This document shows, piece after piece, positions 10,715 through 18,452 of a stretch of DNA of 64,000 nt. This stretch comes from Herbiconiux daphne (GTDB lineage Bacteria; Actinomycetota; Actinomycetes; Actinomycetales; Microbacteriaceae): contig NZ_JANLCJ010000001.1 of NCBI RefSeq assembly GCF_024979295.1, positions 62,001 through 126,000 on the forward strand, read 5' to 3'. The first letter of the stretch is position 1; the number at the start of each line of letters is the position of its first letter. Position numbers and translations under genes: made by a program. Under the pieces are notes generated by a model. The model worked only from the letters and a program-made list of their open reading frames with translations, searched no databases and was not told where the DNA came from.

Positions 10715-11401
10715 CTAGTCGCCGAGCCCGGCCAAGAGCGACTTCATGTACTCGATCTCGCCCGTCTGGGCGAACACGATCGAGTTGGCGAGCGGAACGA
10801 CCAGCGGGTCGGTCGACCGCGCCAGCACCGCGTCGGCCATCTCGACGCCGCCCTGGTGGTGCGCGATCATCAGCTGCAGGAACAGGCGCTCGGCGTCGAC
10901 GCCGGTCAGCTCCGAGAGGCGCGCGATGTCGTCATCGGTCGCCATGCCGGGCATCGGCTCACCGGGCTGCATGTCGGCATCGGCGGTGTGCTGGTGCGAC
11001 CCCGCACCACCGTCGGCACCGCTCAACACGGGCTGCAGCATCCAGGTCATCGCCGGCTGCGACGAGGCCTGCGGCAGGTTCCACGCGTTCAGCCAGGCAT
11101 ACATCTGGCCCGACTGCTGGGCTTGGCTGGTGGCGATGTCGTAGGCCAGCTGGCGGATCTCGGGGTCGTCGGTCTGGGCACGGATGATCATCGCCATCTG
11201 CACCGCCTGGTCGTGGTGCTGCTGCATGTCGCGGGCGAACCCCGCCTCGACGCTCGTGGTCGACGGGGTCGGCGTGCGGGGGGCGGCCAGCCATCCGGCG
11301 GCGAAGGCGACCACCGCGATCAGCACGGCGGCCACGATCGCGGCGACCGCCACGCGCCCGCGTGACACGCCGGGGCGCGGCGTCGTCTCGGCGTCGCTCA
11401 C
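10715..11401 (-). CDS. DUF305 family membrane-anchored protein
   Basis: A 228-residue protein with one N-terminal membrane anchor (about residues 14-40, VAVAAIVAAVLIAVVAFAAG) and an exported domain. Two DUF305 signatures are visible: MQQHHDQAVQMA near residues 59-70 and MIAHHQGGVEMA near 180-191; the His-rich motifs make metal binding likely. A loop between them is rich in His, Met and Asp (HQHTADADMQPGEPMPGM). The GTG start at 11401 follows the DUF3105 gene by 22 bp, so the two form an operon. DUF305 proteins often occur in copper-related contexts, but no other copper gene is present here and the function is unknown. Confidence 0.85.
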   Translation of the reverse strand: MSDAETTPRPGVSRGRVAVAAIVAAVLIAVVAFAAGWLAAPRTPTPSTTSVEAGFARDMQQHHDQAVQMAMIIRAQTDDPEIRQLAYDIATSQAQQSGQMYAWLNAWNLPQASSQPAMTWMLQPVLSGADGGAGSHQHTADADMQPGEPMPGMATDDDIARLSELTGVDAERLFLQLMIAHHQGGVEMADAVLARSTDPLVVPLANSIVFAQTGEIEYMKSLLAGLGD

Positions 11402-11423
11402 GCCCTCACGCCCGTCATGCCCG

Positions 11424-12146
11424 TCACGCGACCTTGCCGGGACCGTCCACTCCGCCGGTGCACGGGGCGCCGGGCTCGGGGGCGTCGGCCGACTTCCAGA
11501 ACTTGGCCACGAACTCCCCGAGGCGCGGGTCGTCGACGCCGTCGAGCGCGACCTGGTTGCCCCAGGCCGAGGCGACGACCGGGGAGCCCAGGTCGGCGTA
11601 GGGCGAGAGCACCACGAAGGTGTCGGGCAGCTGCGACCTCAGCGTGTCGACCCCGGCGGAGTCGACCAGCGTCGGGTCGTAGGTGACCCAGACGGCGCCA
11701 TGCTCGAGGTCGTGCACCGCGTTCTCGTTGGGCACCGGCTCGGAGTAGACGCCGCAGTTCAGCCACACGCCGTTGTGGTCGCCGCCGGCCGGCGGGGTCT
11801 GCGGGTAGTCCACCGTGCCGTCGACGTGGTTCGCCGTGAGGCCCGAGTAGGTCTGCAGACCGGCGATCGAGATCGACGCCGGGTCGACCTTGGGGGTGGC
11901 GCTCGACACGACGAAGCCGATCAGCAGGCCGATCGCCGCGACGCCGGCCACACCTCCGGTGATCCAGCCGATCAGGCGGTTGCGCCGTTGGCGCTTCTGC
12001 TGGGCGACCATGGCCGCCACCTTCTCAGCGCGTCGCGCGTCGCGTTCCTGCTTGACCGTGAGCTTCTTCGCCTGGTCTTTCGCCTTGGGCGGGAGCGACG
12101 ACGACGAGTTCGACGACGAGTCGGGGGAATCGGAACGGGAAGGCAA
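11424..12146 (-). CDS. DUF3105 family membrane-anchored protein
   Basis: A 240-residue protein. A Ser/Lys-rich cytoplasmic N-terminus (SSNSSSSLPPKAKDQAKK) precedes one membrane segment (about 59-82), then an exported DUF3105 domain with NHVDGTVDYPQTPPAGGDHN and NAVHDLEHGAVWVTY, whose His residues are the family hallmark. The start is TTG at 12146; the nearby ATG is in another frame. It is cotranscribed with the DUF305 gene, a pairing often seen in actinobacteria. The function is not known. Two Cys residues (in LNCGVYSEP and APCTGG) could form a disulfide outside the membrane. Confidence 0.85.
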   Translation of the reverse strand: MPSRSDSPDSSSNSSSSLPPKAKDQAKKLTVKQERDARRAEKVAAMVAQQKRQRRNRLIGWITGGVAGVAAIGLLIGFVVSSATPKVDPASISIAGLQTYSGLTANHVDGTVDYPQTPPAGGDHNGVWLNCGVYSEPVPNENAVHDLEHGAVWVTYDPTLVDSAGVDTLRSQLPDTFVVLSPYADLGSPVVASAWGNQVALDGVDDPRLGEFVAKFWKSADAPEPGAPCTGGVDGPGKVA

Positions 12147-12251
12147 CGGCTCTCATTTCGATGGCGGCGAGCAGGGGCGCTCGCAGGACTTGACGCTACA
12201 ACTATTCACAGGATGCCTGGAAAATGCATGTGTGCGCAACGACGTCGGCGC

Positions 12252-12755
12252 TTAGCGGAGGGGCTCCCAGGGCTCGCGCGCCGCCGGCCCCGGCACGAAG
12301 ACGGCCTCGTCGGTGGCCACCGGATGCCCCTCGTCGTCGACGAAGGCCACCGACAGGGGGCGCTGGTCGACCGCGTCGACGAGCACCGACGTCTTGCCGC
12401 CGCTGTAGGGGTTGTAGGTGTCGCCCCACTGCACGAGCGAGCCCACCACCAGGGCCAGGCCGCGGCCGCTCTCGGTGAGGTGGTAGCTCGAGCGCTCCCG
12501 GGAGCCGGGCTCGCGGTAGGCGCGCTTCTCCAGCACGCCGGCGTCGACGAGCTTGGTGAGGCGGGCCGACAGGATGTCGCTCGGGGCGCCGAGAGACTCG
12601 CGGAACTCCGAGAACCGCGTGCGCCCGCGGAAGGCGTCGCGAATGATCAACAGCGACCACTTCTCGCCGATGATGTCGAGGGTGCGCACGATCTGGCACC
12701 GCGCCTCGCTCTGCGACGCGGGCTCTCGGGGCTCGGCCTGCTTCGTTGTGACCAT
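12252..12755 (-). CDS. HxlR family transcriptional regulator
   Basis: A 167-residue winged-helix regulator. The HxlR core is clear: C-QIVRTLDIIGEKWSLLIIRDAF (residues 20-42), RTRFSEFRESL, the recognition helix ILSARLTKLVDAGVLEKRAY, and YHLTESGRGL. The C-terminal 60 residues form an extra domain of unknown ligand. It is divergent from an MFS exporter gene, with a perfect palindrome in the shared promoter region, so it most likely represses that exporter. The conserved Cys20 near the first helix could be a redox or electrophile sensor, as in other HxlR proteins; that is inference. Confidence 0.9.
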   Translation of the reverse strand: MVTTKQAEPREPASQSEARCQIVRTLDIIGEKWSLLIIRDAFRGRTRFSEFRESLGAPSDILSARLTKLVDAGVLEKRAYREPGSRERSSYHLTESGRGLALVVGSLVQWGDTYNPYSGGKTSVLVDAVDQRPLSVAFVDDEGHPVATDEAVFVPGPAAREPWEPLR

Positions 12756-12784
12756 GCGCCCAGGGTACGTCGTCCGCGTCTAAA

Positions 12785-12797
12785 TTGGAAATTCCAA
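12785..12797. promoter_or_regulatory. Palindromic operator in the HxlR/MFS intergenic region
   Basis: A perfect 13-bp palindrome, TTGGAA-A-TTCCAA. Its left arm TTGGAA also sits 18 bp upstream of the MFS -10 box, in the -35 position, so a bound regulator would block RNA polymerase. It is the obvious binding site for the divergent HxlR regulator. Confidence 0.65.
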
Positions 12798-12808
12798 GTC
12801 AGAAGGCG

Positions 12809-12814
12809 TACAGT
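12809..12814 (+). promoter_or_regulatory. -10 box of the MFS transporter gene, leaderless arrangement
   Basis: TACAGT fits TANNNT and ends 6 nt before the ATG at 12821. The matching -35 would be TTGGAA at 12785-12790, inside the palindrome. Confidence 0.65.
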
Positions 12815-12820
12815 GCCGTC

Positions 12821-14071
12821 ATGACGACAACTTGGCGCCTCGGCCGCCGCGGAACCTTCTGGTCGGCCTCGGCCGTGCTCGCGCTCTGCCTCTGGGCGAG
12901 CGGGGCGCCGAGTGTGCTCTACCCGGTCTACGCCGCCGAGTGGCACCTGCCCGCCGTGGTGACCACATCGGTGTTCGCGGCCTACCCGCTCGCGCTGCTG
13001 ATCGTGCTGCTGCTGTTCGGCGGTCTCTCCGACAGCATCGGCCGGCGGCGCGCCATCCTTCTGGGCGTGGCGCTCATCGCCATCGCCGCCGCGGTGTTCG
13101 CCGTGGCACCGAACGTGGGCTGGCTCTACGCGGCCCGCGTGCTGCAGGGCGTCGGCACCGGCTTCGCGCTCGGGGCCGCGAGCGCGGCGCTCGTCGAGAA
13201 CAACACCTCGGCCAACCCGCGGGTGGCGAGCACCCTGACGGCGGCGTCGACCGCCACCGGCCTCACGCTCGCCCTGCTGGTGTCGGGAGTGCTCGCGCAG
13301 TATGCCCCGCTGCCCCTCTTCCTCAGCTTCGCCGTGCTCCTCGTGCTCGCCGCGGTCGCCTTCGTCGCGGTGTGGTTCACCCCGGTCGACACCGCAGGGC
13401 TCGGGAGGCCGAGCTGGCGGCCGGCCGCCCTCAAGCTCCCCCGCGGCATCCTGCTCGCCTTCATCGCGGCGACCGTGTCGGTGTCGCTCGCCTACAGCGT
13501 GGGTGCCATCTTCTTGTCGCTCGGCGCCCAGATGGCCCGCGACCTCACCGGCACCACCGATCTGCTCGTCGTGGGCGCCCTGCTCGGCATCTCGTCGATC
13601 GCCATCGGGGTCACGGCGCTGCTCTTGCGGCGTGTTCCGGCCCACATCTCGATCATCGTGGGGGGCATCGTGTCGCTCGCCGGGCTCGCACTCATGGCGG
13701 GAGCGGCGGCGAGCGGCTCGATCGCCCTGTTCCTGGCCTGGTGCGTGGTAGGCGGCGTGGGCTACTCGTTCGCGTTCACCGGCGGACTCGGCCTCGTGAA
13801 CCGCACCGCGCCGGCCCACCACCGCGGCGCCACGCTGTCGATGCTCTACCTGTTCTCCTACCTGCTGCAGGCGATCACGGCCATCGGCGCCGGCGCCCTC
13901 GCCACGGCGGCCGGTCTCGCGCCGGCGGTCGACATCCTGGCTCCGATCGTGGGCGTGCTGGCCGTGGCCGCGATCGTCTTCGCCACCGTGCACCTGGCCG
14001 CCGAGCGGCGCGAGCGGCGCGCGGATGCCGCGACCGGTTTGTCTGCCTCGGTGGTGCAAACCCGCGCCTGA
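12821..14071 (+). CDS. MFS transporter, drug-efflux type
   Basis: A 416-residue membrane protein with about twelve hydrophobic segments. The MFS loop 2-3 motif GGLSDSIGRRRA is at about residues 64-75, and the first half carries RVLQGVGTGFALGAASAAL, a motif-C-like stretch typical of exporters. The ATG at 12821 was chosen for its leaderless promoter; an in-frame ATG 36 bp upstream lies before the -10 box and cannot be used from it. A divergent HxlR regulator and shared operator suggest induction by the exported compound. The substrate is unknown. Confidence 0.88.
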   Translation: MTTTWRLGRRGTFWSASAVLALCLWASGAPSVLYPVYAAEWHLPAVVTTSVFAAYPLALLIVLLLFGGLSDSIGRRRAILLGVALIAIAAAVFAVAPNVGWLYAARVLQGVGTGFALGAASAALVENNTSANPRVASTLTAASTATGLTLALLVSGVLAQYAPLPLFLSFAVLLVLAAVAFVAVWFTPVDTAGLGRPSWRPAALKLPRGILLAFIAATVSVSLAYSVGAIFLSLGAQMARDLTGTTDLLVVGALLGISSIAIGVTALLLRRVPAHISIIVGGIVSLAGLALMAGAAASGSIALFLAWCVVGGVGYSFAFTGGLGLVNRTAPAHHRGATLSMLYLFSYLLQAITAIGAGALATAAGLAPAVDILAPIVGVLAVAAIVFATVHLAAERRERRADAATGLSASVVQTRA

Positions 14072-14090
14072 CTGTGGAATGTCCACAGTC
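14070..14090. promoter_or_regulatory. 21-bp palindrome at the MFS stop codon
   Basis: Arms GACTGTGGA (14070-14078) and TCCACAGTC (14082-14090) are perfect and separated by 3 nt. It overlaps the MFS stop codon and lies 70 bp upstream of a TAGCGT -10-like box (14161-14166) for the acyl-CoA oxidase-like gene. The short centre suits a dimeric repressor site as well as a weak terminator hairpin. Confidence 0.5.
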
Positions 14091-14222
14091 GTGCGGTCGC
14101 GGCATCCGGTGCCGTTTGTAGCCCGGTCACGGCGGGATTCCTCTTCGCGCGAGCGCCTTCTAGCGTGGGAAGCGGCTCGGCGCGCGCCATCGCGGATGCG
14201 CGCCACGACGATGAGGACGACG

Positions 14223-16424
14223 ATGACGCACACGGTCGACACGAAGAATTCCGACGGCTCGCGCCGCGCCGACGACGCGGTCGAAGCGGCGGCGATCGAG
14301 AGCGAGCTCGACGCCTCGGCTCGCGTGGCCAAGAAGCCCGGCGCGGGGGACTCCCGCCGCGCGTCGACCAACGACGTGGTGGTCGCCCGCACCGACGTCG
14401 AGCGCCTCGGCCAGTACCTGCTCGGCACCTGGGCCGACGTGCGGCTCGCTGCGCGCGAGCTCACCGCCCGCCCCGAACTGCAGCGCATCGACGGCCTCAC
14501 CCTCGACGAGCACCGGCAGCGCGTGTTCGGCCAGCTGAAGCTGCTGGTCGAGAACGGGCAGGTGCACCGCGCCTTTCCGTCGTCGCTCGGCGGTGAAGAC
14601 GACCACGGCGGCAACATCGCCGGCTTCGAGGAGCTCGTGACCGCCGACCCGAGCCTGCAGATCAAGTCGGGCGTGCAGTGGGGGCTGTTCGGCGCGGCCG
14701 TGCTGCACCTGGGCACCGCTTACCACCACGAGACCTTCCTGCCGGGCATCATGAGCCTCGACGTGCCGGGCGCCTTCGCCATGACCGAGACCGGCCACGG
14801 GTCGGATGTCGCGGCCATCGGCACCACGGCCACCTACGACGAGGCGACGCAGGAGTTCGTCATCCACACGCCGTTCCGCGGGGCCTGGAAGGACTACCTC
14901 GGCAACGCCGCCGTGCACGGCACCGCCGCCGTCGTGTTCGCCCAGCTGATCACGCGCGACGTCGACCACGGGGTGCACGCCTTCTACGTTCCGCTGCGCG
15001 ACGAGACGGGCGCGTTCCTGCCGGGCATCGGCGGGGAGGACGACGGTCTGAAGGGCGGCCTCAACGGCATCGACAACGGCCGGCTGCACTTCGACCAGGT
15101 GCGCATCCCGCGGCAGAACCTGCTCAACCGCTACGGCGACGTGGCCGAGGACGGCAGCTACCACTCCGTCATCGAGAGCCCCGGCCGTCGCTTCTTCACC
15201 ATGCTCGGCACCCTCGTGCAGGGCCGCGTCTCGCTCGACGGCGCCTCGGTCGCGGCCGCCAAGATCGCCCTGACCATCGCCGTCACCTACGGCAACGAGC
15301 GCCGGCAGTTCACCGCTGGCAGCGACACCGACGAGGAGGTGCTGCTCGACTACCAGCTGCACCAGAAGCGGCTGATGCCCAAGCTCGCCACCACCTATGC
15401 CGCGAGCTTCGCGCACGAGCAGCTGCTGACGAAGTTCGACGAGGTGTTCTCGGGCGCCAGCGACACCGACGAAGACCGGCAAGACCTCGAGACCCTCGCG
15501 GCGGCGCTCAAGCCGCTGTCGACCTGGCACGCGCTCGACACGCTGCAAGAGGCCCGTGAGGCCTGCGGCGGCGCCGGCTTCCTCGCCGAGAACCGGCTGG
15601 TGGGGCTGCGCGCCGACCTCGACGTGTACGCCACCTTCGAGGGCGACAACCACGTGCTGCTGCAGCTCGTGGCCAAGCGGTTGCTGAGCGACTACAGCCG
15701 CCGGTTCGCCAAGGCCGACTTCGGCGTGCTCGCGCGCTATGCCGTCGAGCAGGCGCGCGGCCGCACCGTGAACGGAACCGGGCTGCGCTCGCTCGCACAG
15801 ACCGTGGCCGACTTCGGCTCGACCGCGCGCTCGGTGGGTCAGCTGCGCGACGCCGCGGCCCAGCGGCAACTGCTCACCGACCGGGTCGAGACCATGGTCG
15901 CCGAGGTGGCGGCGAAGCTGCGCCCGGCGTCGAAGCTGTCGAAGAAGGATGCCGCCGACCTCTTCAACCTGCATCAGAGCGAGATCATCGAGGCCGCGCG
16001 GGCCCATGCCGAACTACTGCAGTGGGAGGCGTTCACCGAAGCGATCGAGGGCGCCTCGGGAATCGCGGCCGGACTCGACGACGGCACGCGCGTGGTGCTC
16101 ACCTGGCTGCGCGACCTGTTCGGCCTCGGCCTGATCGAGAAGCACCTCGCCTGGTACCTCATGAACGGCCGGCTCTCGCCGAAGCGCGCTCAGGCCGTGG
16201 GGCTCTACACCGAGCGGCTGTCGGCCCGCCTGCGGCCGCATGCCCAGGATCTCGTGCGCGCGTTCGGCTACGGGCCCGAGCACGTGCGGGCGGCCATCGC
16301 GACGGGTGCCGAGAAGGCGCGGCAGACCGAGGCGCGCGACTACTACCGGGCTCAGCGCGAGTCGGGCACCGCGCCCGTGTCGGAGAAGGCGGCCGCCAAG
16401 AAGCCCGCGGCTACGCGCGCCTAG
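14223..16424 (+). CDS. Acyl-CoA dehydrogenase / acyl-CoA oxidase family protein
   Basis: A 733-residue flavoprotein of the long acyl-CoA oxidase type, larger than ordinary 380-400-residue dehydrogenases. The FAD/substrate motif AFAMTETGHGSDVAAI, the loop GNERRQF, and the C-terminal acyl-CoA oxidase segment ACGGAGFLAENRLVGLRADLDVYATFEGDNHVLLQ, including the catalytic Glu position, are visible. A helical C-terminal extension ends in a Lys/Ala-rich tail (SEKAAAKKPAATRA). It should introduce a trans-2 double bond in fatty acyl-CoA; whether O2 or an electron-transfer protein accepts the electrons cannot be decided here. The ATG at 14223 has GAGGA six bases upstream and was preferred to earlier in-frame starts. 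Confidence 0.88.
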   Translation: MTHTVDTKNSDGSRRADDAVEAAAIESELDASARVAKKPGAGDSRRASTNDVVVARTDVERLGQYLLGTWADVRLAARELTARPELQRIDGLTLDEHRQRVFGQLKLLVENGQVHRAFPSSLGGEDDHGGNIAGFEELVTADPSLQIKSGVQWGLFGAAVLHLGTAYHHETFLPGIMSLDVPGAFAMTETGHGSDVAAIGTTATYDEATQEFVIHTPFRGAWKDYLGNAAVHGTAAVVFAQLITRDVDHGVHAFYVPLRDETGAFLPGIGGEDDGLKGGLNGIDNGRLHFDQVRIPRQNLLNRYGDVAEDGSYHSVIESPGRRFFTMLGTLVQGRVSLDGASVAAAKIALTIAVTYGNERRQFTAGSDTDEEVLLDYQLHQKRLMPKLATTYAASFAHEQLLTKFDEVFSGASDTDEDRQDLETLAAALKPLSTWHALDTLQEAREACGGAGFLAENRLVGLRADLDVYATFEGDNHVLLQLVAKRLLSDYSRRFAKADFGVLARYAVEQARGRTVNGTGLRSLAQTVADFGSTARSVGQLRDAAAQRQLLTDRVETMVAEVAAKLRPASKLSKKDAADLFNLHQSEIIEAARAHAELLQWEAFTEAIEGASGIAAGLDDGTRVVLTWLRDLFGLGLIEKHLAWYLMNGRLSPKRAQAVGLYTERLSARLRPHAQDLVRAFGYGPEHVRAAIATGAEKARQTEARDYYRAQRESGTAPVSEKAAAKKPAATRA

Positions 16425-16471
16425 CCCCCCGCCCCCGCCCCCCTCCCCTCCACGCACCCCCCGCCCCTCGT

Positions 16472-16539
16472 TTTCGCCGAGTGGTCACTTTCGGCGGTTC
16501 CCGCCGCGCCTTGGCGCAGAAAGTGACCACTCGGCGAAA
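16472..16539. terminator. Long cruciform-like hairpin after the acyl-CoA oxidase gene
   Basis: A perfect 21-bp inverted repeat (arms 16472-16492 and 16519-16539) starts with TTTCGCCGAGT and ends with ACTCGGCGAAA. The 26-nt loop itself holds two small hairpins (GGCGG/CCGCC at 16493-16505 and GCGCC/GGCGC at 16506-16517), so the whole can fold as a four-arm junction. It probably terminates the upstream gene. Its outer box recurs in the hairpin at 52182-52250. Confidence 0.7.
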
Positions 16540-16696
16540 TGGGGGGGTGCGGGGAAGGGGGGCGCGGGGAGGGGGGCGGTACCCGGGTATGACGCGGGCC
16601 GGGGCAGACGGCACCGGGGGCCGATGGGGCGCCGTGGCGGCATCCGTAGCGTGAGGAGTGCGCAGTGAGCGCACGAACCTTTCGTCAGGAGAATTC

Positions 16697-17635
16697 ATGA
16701 TCGAGGCGACATCCTTGACCAAGCGCTACGGAGCGCGAACAGCCGTCGACTCGGTCGACTTCGTGGTGCGGCCCGGGCAGGTGACCGGCTTTCTCGGGCC
16801 GAACGGCGCCGGCAAGTCGACCACCATGCGCATGATCGTCGGGCTCGACCGGCCGAGCGCTGGCCGGGTCACCGTCAACGGCAAGCCCTACGCCGAGCAC
16901 CACTCCCCGCTGCGCGAGGTCGGCGCCCTGCTCGACGCGAAGGCCGTGCACACCGGCCGCAGCGCGCGCAACCATCTGCGGGCGATCGCGGCGACCCACG
17001 GCATCCGGAGCGGTCGCGTCGACCAGGTGATCGAACTGACCGGTCTGCAGTCGGTCGCCGGCAAACGCGTCGGCGGATTCTCGCTCGGCATGGGCCAGCG
17101 GCTCGGGCTCGCGGCCGCTCTGCTCGGCGATCCGGCGACCCTGATCCTCGACGAGCCGGTCAACGGGCTCGACCCCGAGGGCGTGCTCTGGGTGCGCGGG
17201 TTCGTGCGGCAGCTCGCCGCCGAGGGGCGCACGGTGCTGCTCTCGAGCCACCTGATGAGTGAGATGGCGCTCACCGCCGACCACATCATCGTGCTCGGAA
17301 AGGGCCGGGTGGTCGCCGATGCGACCGTCGCCGAGATCGTGGGATCGACCCATACCTTCGTGCGCGTGCGGAGCCCCCGCATCGACGAGGTCGCCCGCCG
17401 CATCGCGCAGGCCGACGTGACGGTCACGAGCGTCGAGAGCGACACGATCGAGGTGCGTGGCCTCTCGGCCGACGTGATCGGCGACGCCGCGCTCGCGATC
17501 GGTGTGGCGTTGCACGAGCTCACCACGGTGCAGGGGTCGCTCGAGGAGGCCTACATGCAGCTCACCCGCGACGAGGTGGAGTACCGCACCACGGTGGGCT
17601 CCGGCCTCGCCCAGGCAGAGGGGGTGGCCCGATGA
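16697..17635 (+). CDS. ABC transporter ATP-binding protein, DrrA/CcmA type
   Basis: A 312-residue ATPase. Walker A GPNGAGKST is at residues 34-42, the signature is FSLGMGQRL, and Walker B with D-loop is LILDEPVNGLDPEG, followed by the His switch SSHLMSEM. The C-terminal 80 residues form the extra domain seen in drug and bacteriocin exporters. The ATG at 16697 has AGGAG five bases upstream. The next gene overlaps it by 4 bp (ATGA) and encodes the membrane partner. With the two-component system that follows, this is the layout of stress-responsive export or envelope-protection modules; the substrate is unknown. Confidence 0.93.
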   Translation: MIEATSLTKRYGARTAVDSVDFVVRPGQVTGFLGPNGAGKSTTMRMIVGLDRPSAGRVTVNGKPYAEHHSPLREVGALLDAKAVHTGRSARNHLRAIAATHGIRSGRVDQVIELTGLQSVAGKRVGGFSLGMGQRLGLAAALLGDPATLILDEPVNGLDPEGVLWVRGFVRQLAAEGRTVLLSSHLMSEMALTADHIIVLGKGRVVADATVAEIVGSTHTFVRVRSPRIDEVARRIAQADVTVTSVESDTIEVRGLSADVIGDAALAIGVALHELTTVQGSLEEAYMQLTRDEVEYRTTVGSGLAQAEGVAR

Positions 17636-18450
17636 CCGCCGCCGTCGTTCCGGCGCCCTCGCGCGCCTCGTTCGAGCAGCCCTCCGCGGTGCGGCTGCGC
17701 TTCTCGGGCATCCTCGCCAGCGAGTGGATCAAGCTCACCACGCTGCGCTCGACCGTCTGGGCCTACGCCATCGTCGTGGTGGTGCAGATCGGCATGGGCG
17801 TGGTGCTCGTGCTCACCCAGGGAGACCTGGATGCGCCGGGCCAGGCGGCGAACCAGCTGGCCGTGCTGCCGTCGACCCTCGGCATCCTGCTCAATCAGCT
17901 CGTGATCTCGGTGCTCGGCGTGCTCGTCATCAGTGGCGAGTACGGCACCGGCCAGATCCGCTCCAGCCTCACAGCGGTGCCCCGGCGCACGCCCGTGCTG
18001 GTGGCGAAGGCGATCGTGTTCTCGGTGACGACCTTCGTGGTGGGGCTGGTCTCGGTGTTCGCGGCCTATGCCGTCACGTGGCCGCTGCTCGAGGCGCGCG
18101 GTGTCGCCTCCGACCTCAGCGACCCCGATCTCTGGGGCCGTCTGGTCGGCGGCGCGGGCTACCTCGCACTCGTCGGGTTGATGGCGCTGTTCCTCGGCGC
18201 GGTGCTGCGGCACACGGCCGGCGGCATCGCAGCGGCACTGGGCCTCTTGCTCGTGCTGCCCTCGGTGCTGTCGTTCATCGACGCCGACTGGGTGCGCGTG
18301 CTCGTCGACTGGCTGCCCGGCAACGTCGGCCAGACGCTGTTCCTCGGCAGCAGCACGTTCGAGCCGTGGCAGGCCGTGCTCGTTATGCTCGGGTGGATCG
18401 CGGTGTTCGCTACGGCGGCCGTGGTTCTGCTGAAACGGAGGGACGCCTGA
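17632..18450 (+). CDS. ABC transporter permease (ABC-2 type)
   Basis: A 272-residue membrane protein with about six hydrophobic segments. The sequence SEWIKLTTLRSTVW near the N-terminus and VISGEYGTGQIRSSL near residue 100 are typical of ABC-2/YdhM-like permeases paired with DrrA-type ATPases. Its ATG overlaps the ATPase stop, giving coupled translation, and the histidine kinase gene starts 2 bp after its stop codon. It would form the channel of an exporter, as a homodimer. The substrate is unknown. Confidence 0.88.
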   Translation: MTAAVVPAPSRASFEQPSAVRLRFSGILASEWIKLTTLRSTVWAYAIVVVVQIGMGVVLVLTQGDLDAPGQAANQLAVLPSTLGILLNQLVISVLGVLVISGEYGTGQIRSSLTAVPRRTPVLVAKAIVFSVTTFVVGLVSVFAAYAVTWPLLEARGVASDLSDPDLWGRLVGGAGYLALVGLMALFLGAVLRHTAGGIAAALGLLLVLPSVLSFIDADWVRVLVDWLPGNVGQTLFLGSSTFEPWQAVLVMLGWIAVFATAAVVLLKRRDA

Positions 18451-18452
18451 CG

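Noticed and set aside
12647..14716. Very long antisense frame (689 codons) opposite the MFS and acyl-CoA oxidase genes
   Set aside because: It is Arg/His/Asp-rich with no fold-like pattern, and such long antisense frames are expected at 70% G+C; the opposite-strand genes have clear families.
16472..16539. tRNA gene, suggested by the cloverleaf-like fold
   Set aside because: The acceptor-like stem is 21 bp and there is no anticodon arm, T-loop sequence or CCA-end pattern.
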